A stretch of 64,000 nucleotides of DNA from the NCBI GenBank assembly GCA_030737835.1, contig CM060854.1, forward strand, positions 16,768,002 through 16,832,001, written 5' to 3'. The notes under the pieces were generated by a model that saw nothing but the letters and a program-made list of their open reading frames with translations, did no database searches and was not told the DNA's origin. The DNA comes from Acorus gramineus (taxonomy: Eukaryota; Streptophyta; Magnoliopsida; Acorales; Acoraceae). The position numbers were made by a program, and so were the translations under genes. Shown here in pieces: positions 57,994 through 64,000 of the stretch (position 1 is the first letter of the stretch; every line of letters begins with the position of its first letter).

Positions 57994-60900
57994 ATCTAGA
58001 CGGACGGTCGCGCGACGACCTTGATTCTGGTGAGTGGGACAATCCAACCCAGTAGAGAGGCGTTATACGCACTTGGGCGTATACCGACCTCTCCTGGGGC
58101 GTCATGGATTATATTAACCTGTAATAATATGTATTGCATGTGAGCATGATGAAAAATGTAGAATGCATGCTACCCTAGGCTTTTATGTTAGGGACTTGCA
58201 CCCTTAGGATATGCGTATGAGCCATGCAGCATGTCCCCTGGTTTTCATGCTAGGAAACCCCGGCCTATGCATGCGTCCTACTAGTTTATTTATTAAATTA
58301 AATGCTGGTATCTGTTAGATCGCATGCCTTAGGATAATATTATAGGGAGGAGCCTTGCGAGGTCAACGCTGAGACCCGTGTTAGGGTACTCCGTGTTCCT
58401 TGTTTGGTTGTCGGGATGTCCTGTATCGGGACCTCGGGCTGCCCTCCCAAGGTTCTAGTCCCAATAATATTATATGTAATGATTGTATGATTGGTATAAT
58501 TATTAGCATAGTTGGTGGATATTATAGGGGAGGGGCCTTGCAAGGACAGCGGTGAGACCCGGGTTAGGGTACTCCGTGTTCCTTGTTTGGTTGTCGGGGT
58601 ATCCTATAACGGGAACTCACACCTCCCTCCCGAGTTTCTTTCCCCCAATGATATTCCAGCCTTGCTGATTATTGTACATGTTCCCCGCATCTTGGTGATG
58701 CACCCGGTTGAATTCAGAGGAGTTCATGACATTTGAGTTGTAATGATATGTAGTCGGCGGATCCGAGTGGATCATATGCGTATGGATAGGCTGTTCTGTT
58801 CCCTGCGTTGGATCCGGTAGAGGCTACCCCCAGCGTTAGAAAGGTCGTCCTTCGGAGGACCCACATCAGTAGGCACCTCCTGATTTGGTTTCGGACTGTG
58901 CTGAAGTTGTGGGTGGAGACCAAGCGGCCTACGGAGTGGAGGGAGAGACTATCGGTGGACCAAGGGTGACCAACAGCCTAGTCAGTCCCAAAATCCTATG
59001 TCACCCATGAATGGGTGAGGGTGAGGGTGTAGTGGGTTGGCGATGAGCGACCTACTGGATTTGTGAATAGATGATTATCAGTCCCAATAGCCTATGTCAC
59101 CCATTGATGGGTGAGGGTGAGGGTGTGGTGGTTCGGCAAAGTACGAACCACTGGATTGTGTTGTTATGTATTGATGGCTGGATAAAATAATGGTATATTT
59201 GGTAAATATAGTCTGTGATGCATGGGTTGTGCTGTTCACTGAGCGTGCGGCTCACCCCTCGCATATGTTTTTCCCCAGTTGCCACTGAGCCTGAGCTGGA
59301 GCCGGAGCAGCAATTGGAGCTTTCCGAGGGATTTCTTCAGTAGCGGAGCAGCGCTACGTCCGCGAGTACCAGAGGCTATCAGCATCCCTTTTCTTGGCTG
59401 TATGTATTTTATTCCCGTGCTTGGCACGCGTCTGTATATATTCAGTTGTTTCCATGTATATTGGCTCTCACAGGACGTATGATTGTGTATCGAGTCTGTA
59501 ATATGTTTTGGATCACAGACTCAGTTTTAGCTTCCGCTATATTGTGTATATATTATGTCAGCCCTGTTTGATCTGTGTTGTTATTTTATTTGTGGTTTAG
59601 AGTATATATATTTGACCTCCTGTGTAGGTTTCTGATATGATATATATACATTTGCCGCGTCCCGGGGTTGGCCGCCCTGGGGCGTGACATAATCAACTGT
59701 CCTGTGAGAGCCAATATATACAAAGACATCCAAATAAAATACAAACACGTGCCCAAGCACGGAATATGAAACATACAAGCGAAAGGGATGCTGATAGCCT
59801 CTGATACTCGCGGGACGTGGCGCTACTCCGCTAGTGATGAAGTCCCTCGGGGAGCTCCTCCTCCAGATCCGACTCAGATGACACTGAAAAAGGTTTTTAT
59901 GCGAGGGGTGAGCCACACGCTCAGTGAATAGCACAACCCATGCATCACAGCTTATATTAACCACAACCAGATATTATTAATCCACAATCACATTACTCAA
60001 GCCACAAAATGGCAGCAACTCCGCAATCCAGTGGGTCGCTACCGCCAACCCACTACACCCTCACCCTCACCTCTCAATGGGTGACCAAGGATATTGGGAC
60101 TAATTATACAAAACCAGCGGGTCGCTACCGCCACTCGCTACACCCTCACCCTCACCCTCACTGGGTGACCTAGGATATTGGGACTTACAATCCAGTGGGT
60201 CGCCACATCACCGGCCCACCATACCCTCACCCTCACCCTCAATAGGTGACCTAGGCTCTTGGGACTGACTAGGCTGTTGGTCACCCTTGGTCCACCGATA
60301 GTCTCTCCCCACTCCGTAGGTCGTTTGGCCACTCCCACATTCAGCACAGTCCTTCTACCAAATCAGGAGGCGCCTACTGATGGGAGCTCTTGCACGGGAC
60401 GACCTTTCCAACGCCGGGGTAGTCTCTACACGGATCCAACGAAGGGAACAGAACAGCCTATCCATCGCATATGATCCACTCGGATCCGCAAACAACACAT
60501 CCTAGCAACTCTAATGTCTTGAATTCCTCAGAATTCCTCCGGGGCGCATAACCAAGATGCGGGGAACATGCATAATAGTTATAACAGGGTTGGAATATTA
60601 ACTGGGAAAGAATCCTTGGGAGGGCAGCGTGAGGTCCCGATATAGGACATCCCGACAACCAAACAAGGAACACGGAGTACCCTAGCCCGGGTCTCACCGC
60701 TGTCCTCTCGAGGCCCCCTCCCCTATGATATTCGCTAAGACAGGCTAATAATCACATGCTCGCATTTTATTTAAATAAATTAAACTAAATAGGAACATGC
60801 ATCGGTCGGGGCTTTCCTAGCATGGAAACATGATAACAGGGTGCATGGTTCTTATACGGGTCCTAAGGGTACAAGTCCCTAGCATACAAATCTAGGGTGG

Positions 60901-61074
60901 CATGCATACTACAGATTATCATGCTTACATAGCTTTTCATATTAAACAAGTTAATATTTACTATGGTGCCCCAGGGGAGGACGGTACACGCCCAAGTGCA
61001 TGTAACGCCTCCCTACTGGGTTGGATCGTCCCACTCACCGGAGATCGGGTTGACGCGTGACCGTCCGTCGAGAT

Positions 61075-62286
61075 CTGCAAGACAGGGTAACAACTTGGTG
61101 AGTAAAAATCCATAAATACATCAAAAATACTCTAAAATACCCAACACTCGGATAACGTACATACGGCCCGTACGCACACGTATCCGAGCATCCCGACTCA
61201 CTCCTGAACCCACCGGCAACCACCCGCACGGCCACCGCCCCCGGATGCGCTGCCGCGCCTCAGCCCGCGCACCCAGGCGCACCGCCGGGCCCCTGCCCGC
61301 ACGCCTGGACCCGCAGCCGAGCCACCCGGTGCGCCGCGGACCCACTGCGCCCCGCTGCAGCAGCCTGCGCGCACCCCGCATGCCCTGCGCTGACCCGCGA
61401 GCACACCGCACGCCCCGTGCGCCCAGCGCCTCGCCCCGCGCGCACCCTGCGCGCACTCCGCGCGCACCACCAGCCTCTACCCACGCGCACGCCTGCCTCT
61501 GCCCAGCGCCTAGCACGCAGCGCTCAGCACCCGCGACCAGCACCCAGCGCTCAGCGCCCAGCACCCAGGACCCTCACCCAGCGCCCACGCGCACGCCCGC
61601 ACTACACGCGGCCAGCGCGCCTGGCAGCACGCGCGCAGCGCGCCTGCCAGCCTGCCCGCGCTGCTGCCCGCACTGCCTGCCTACGCGCATCGCCGAGTGG
61701 CCCGAGCACCGCTCGCCTGTACGCCCGGGTACTGCTCGCTTGAGACCCGAGCACCTCCTGCCCAGCACGCCTGTGCGCCCAGCCTGCCTGCCCGGCCTGC
61801 CAGCGCGCACAGCCCAGCCAGCCTGCTCCGCACGCCTCCCCCCGCACCCCCCGAGCGCACGCCCGCGCGCACGCGCTCGCGCGCCCGGCAAACTGGTGCA
61901 CCTGCTCCCAGCCTACCCGAGCTAGTCCTACCTAGTCTACCCTGCGCGCCCTGCACGCCCAGCACCCAGCACGCCCAGCGCCAACCCGAGCCCACGCCCA
62001 GCGCCAACCCGAGCGCACGCCCGCGCGCACGTCCGTGCGCACGTGCGCGCGCGCCCTGCCGCTGCTCGCCTGCTGCGCCTGCCCGTGCGCCTGCTGTGCT
62101 GATTGCTGCCCGGGACTGCAAGCCTCATGCCCGAGCACCTCTACCACCCACCACCGGCCACCCCAAGGCCTCCGACCACCACCCACAGCCCTCCGACGGC
62201 CACCCACCGCCGCCGACCACCACCCAACCTCAAATCCAACCTCCTAACATACATCTATACAAGAAAAGAGAGGAAAAAGGGCTTAC
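61075..62286 (-). other. GC-rich intron-like block 1 of LTR C (5' LTR)
   Basis: On the minus strand it starts GTAAGC at 62286 and ends GTCTTGCAG, 1212 bp, the longest in the family. The 36-bp block is 61074-61039. The third exon-like part begins at 59883 and its frame stops at 59833-59831. Confidence 0.5.
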
Positions 62287-62879
62287 CAAGGGGAGGAAGA
62301 GATGTTCGGTTGCTCTCCGCGCACCGAAACCTCTCCCAAAAGGCTTCCAACACCGAGATCTACTCCCACCTCCGAAATGGCCCAAATCAGGGAAGAAGAG
62401 AGGGGGGATGGAGGGGCAAATCTCGTCGGAATCCGGATTTGAAAGCACCGGGGTGTAGATCGGGACCCGATCTACACTTCCTATGCTTTAGGTTTTAAGC
62501 TTTGAGGGCTCTAAGGGGCTCAAAAGCTTGAAAAATGGAGAAGGGGAGAGAGAAAGCTAAGGGAAGAAGATGATGAATAGTGCCAACAAGATTTTAGATT
62601 TCATTTATATAGCGAGTCACTTAAAATGCCTGGATACGCCCCGGAACTGTGAAATTTCGAAAACGTTACCGGAATTCGATGAAATTTTCGTGAGAGGCCT
62701 AAAATGGCACCAGGACACCAAATATGCAGTTAGATTTCCAATCGGAGTCCTCTAACTCAGGACGATAGCTAACAGTCCAAAAATTAGCGGTTCCGATCGA
62801 AAATCGAAAAAAATGAAAAACTGCCAGAACACTCCAACGGTTACCAGCAGGTTAAAAGTGACACATATATAACACCATG

Positions 62880-63534
62880 AATAGTGATGATAATTATTCA
62901 ATATCCAGAGGGTCCTTTTCAATCATGTAGGGGATGAATCTGAGGGGACAAGGTTAAGAAAAGTACAACTGACCAGAGAGGAAAATGTGAGTGCGGGAGG
63001 AGGGAACTCGATCCGGTGGTCCATTGAGATGAAGGAATTGCATGAATACAAAAGCGTGAGGGGGTAGAGACCAATGTTAGCCTAGATATAGAATCGCTTC
63101 TATTGGGAAGGCATTGTGATGGGATGATCAGCTTTAGAATAGTTGAAATTGGAACCTCTCAATCTCTCATGACCTTGAAATCTGTCCAAGGACAAAACTA
63201 ACAAGCAATCAGGCAATTTGTATGACAGAAAAATGTAGGAATAACCGCAAACATTTTATCATATCAGCTGGAACAGACAAGGTTGATGAGACAAAAGAAA
63301 TGGTGCGTAAAACAAGCATACCTCTACATGGCTTTAAATTCTATATAAACATGACTTTCTCCAAAGATTTGTCCTTTTTCACTTCATTAAGCAAGATGAA
63401 TAATGACTGCTCCAAATCTGATCTTGAACTGAAGCATTACCATGAATCAATGATGGATCTTCATGTATTGGGGATGCATTATCTCATCTCTATGAATATA
63501 AAGTAAAGCATGATCCAATAACGGAATAAGTTTT
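62880..63534. other. Flank beyond the gypsy element
   Basis: This is the continuation of the DNA interrupted at 49996. No exchanger exon was recognised on the minus strand just after the insertion point. The 94-codon plus-strand frame at 63222-63506 shows no domain. Confidence 0.45.
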
Positions 63535-63775
63535 CTAATGATCTTCTAGTTCAGAAGGTGGAAGTGAACCATGAAAAAGACAGGTATTAAAGAAATTTTC
63601 ATGATCAACATTTGAAGCTAAACAATTTGCCACTACTGCATCCCACTTAGGTGAGGTCAAACGTACAGTACCATTTCCAATATCAGAATCAGAAACATTT
63701 TCACATTGTGGTTCTGATTCTCTCGAAGGATTTGCATGCACTTCTTCAAGTCCAAAACAAATGCACTTCCCCTTC
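63535..63775 (-). CDS. Unrecognised coding-like segment, possible last exon
   Basis: The minus-strand frame encodes about 80 residues, including GLKGKCICFGLEEVHANP, NGTVRLTSPKWDAVVANCLA and NVDHENFFNTCLFHGSLPP, ending SELEDH and a stop at 63535. The composition looks like real protein, and a possible splice acceptor (TGATGTAG) lies just upstream at about 63776, so it may be a 3'-terminal exon. The family was not recognised. It is on the same strand as the exchanger remnant, but shows no likeness to exchangers. Confidence 0.4.
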
Positions 63776-64000
63776 AAACCAACTACATCAACCACATATC
63801 TTGTCAATCACCAATAAAAGAATTTCGCATATAAAAATAAATGGTAAAAATAACATATGATTTAATTAGATTCTAAATATACAGTTAAAAGAGTTAAAAA
63901 CAAAGTAGCAATCCCGTGGTAACACTTTGTTCTGTTATTGTGCTAAAATAATTTATGTGGTTCCTAAAACAAGGAATTATAAAAATAATGGAGAAACTAC
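63776..64000. other. AT-rich right edge of the window
   Basis: Possible intron or intergenic DNA upstream of the coding-like segment. Nothing recognised. Confidence 0.4.

Larger units (their letters stand above)
56367..59689 (+). mobile_element. Solo LTR of the giant gypsy family, subfamily A, nested in an LTR of subfamily C
   Basis: The 3323-bp LTR starts TGTTATATATGTGTCAC and ends GGGGCGTGACA. It is a near copy of 1-2996 plus the missing left end. The flanks are TAATTAAC (56359-56366) and TAATCAAC (59690-59697), an 8-bp match with one difference; gypsy insertions normally leave 5 bp. No primer site or internal sequence accompanies it. Confidence 0.85.
49997..62874 (-). mobile_element. Chromovirus-type Ty3/gypsy deletion derivative, minus strand, with nested LTR
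   Basis: The element is bounded by a perfect CCATG duplication (49992-49996 and 62875-62879). The 3' LTR is 49997-53282; the 5' LTR is 56161-62874, split by another LTR at 56367-59689. The 2.9-kb internal region has a tRNA-Met primer site, gag, an LTR-derived segment, a piece of reverse transcriptase, an integrase tail with chromodomain-like sequence, and a polypurine tract. Protease, most of reverse transcriptase, RNase H and the integrase core are missing, so it cannot be autonomous. The giant LTRs, gag type, chromodomain and the GAGGACAAAATTTCCTAAGG context before the polypurine tract fit the Tekay/Del group. Confidence 0.9.
56161..62874 (-). repeat. 5' LTR of the gypsy element, subfamily C, split by a nested LTR
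   Basis: The two parts, 56161-56366 and 59690-62874, join to about 3.38 kb. They match the 3' LTR closely, with indels mainly in the GC-rich block. A TATA box lies at 62603-62611 (minus strand). Confidence 0.9.

Noticed and set aside
59581..59964. 127-codon frame with a counterpart at 50179-50469
   Set aside because: It is antisense to nothing coding: it lies across the end of the gypsy LTR and repeats because the LTR repeats.
63222..63506. 94-codon plus-strand frame
   Set aside because: No recognisable domain, no splice or start context, and composition like that of intergenic sequence.

Overview
This window looks like nuclear DNA of a flowering plant, from a large, repeat-filled genome. 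The evidence is a set of plant-type transposons (Ty1/copia and chromovirus-type Ty3/gypsy elements with initiator-tRNA-Met primer sites, Mutator-like elements with 9-bp target duplications, hAT miniature elements with 8-bp duplications), a broken plant mobile domain gene, and the tail of a plant cation/calcium exchanger. No intact host gene, rRNA, tRNA or CRISPR array was seen. The background is very AT-rich; the gypsy LTRs are conspicuous GC islands. The species cannot be named from the sequence.

Layout. 1-2996: the right part of a giant (about 3 kb) gypsy LTR. 2997-11365: AT-rich DNA with a Tourist-like MITE, a 1.5-kb Pack-MULE carrying a CinA-like host-gene fragment (4796-6298) and a plant mobile domain pseudogene (7651-9777). 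11366-14700: a copy of a repeat unit fused to a truncated LTR with its primer site and leader. 16165-18351: a CACTA-like end, a very old LTR-like segment and a poly-C tract. 18645-21547: a solo LTR. 23580-28420: a 4.8-kb inverted repeat with arms of about 2.4 kb, each arm carrying two related exons of an unrecognised acidic protein family. 28491-41965: a dense series of MITEs, MULEs, a solo LTR and tandem arrays. 42476-49090: a nearly complete, young Ty1/copia element on the minus strand, bounded by perfect TTATG duplications. 49576-49996: the 3' end of a cation/calcium exchanger pseudogene. 49997-62874: a minus-strand gypsy deletion derivative bounded by perfect CCATG duplications, whose 5' LTR is split by another LTR (56367-59689). 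62880-64000: flanking DNA with one unrecognised coding-like segment.

The most unusual signal is in the gypsy LTR family. Five LTR copies from three subfamilies (and in part a sixth, much older one) share the same splice-like layout: a leader exon ending in a GTAAGC/GTAAGG donor, a GC-rich CGCG-filled 'intron' of 0.7-1.2 kb, a micro-exon of exactly 36 bp between TTGCAG and GTGAGT, a second 'intron' of 1.0-1.25 kb, and a third exon. Joining the exons keeps one reading frame open in all three subfamilies up to a stop at the same place, with a 12-nt (in-frame) length difference; no AUG start is visible. This is an inference from sequence and needs transcripts to test it.

A second theme is broken genes: the copia element has nearly identical LTRs yet four single-base frameshifts, three in homopolymers, and the exchanger tail is broken in a similar way. 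Either these are real lesions or the assembly has residual indel errors.
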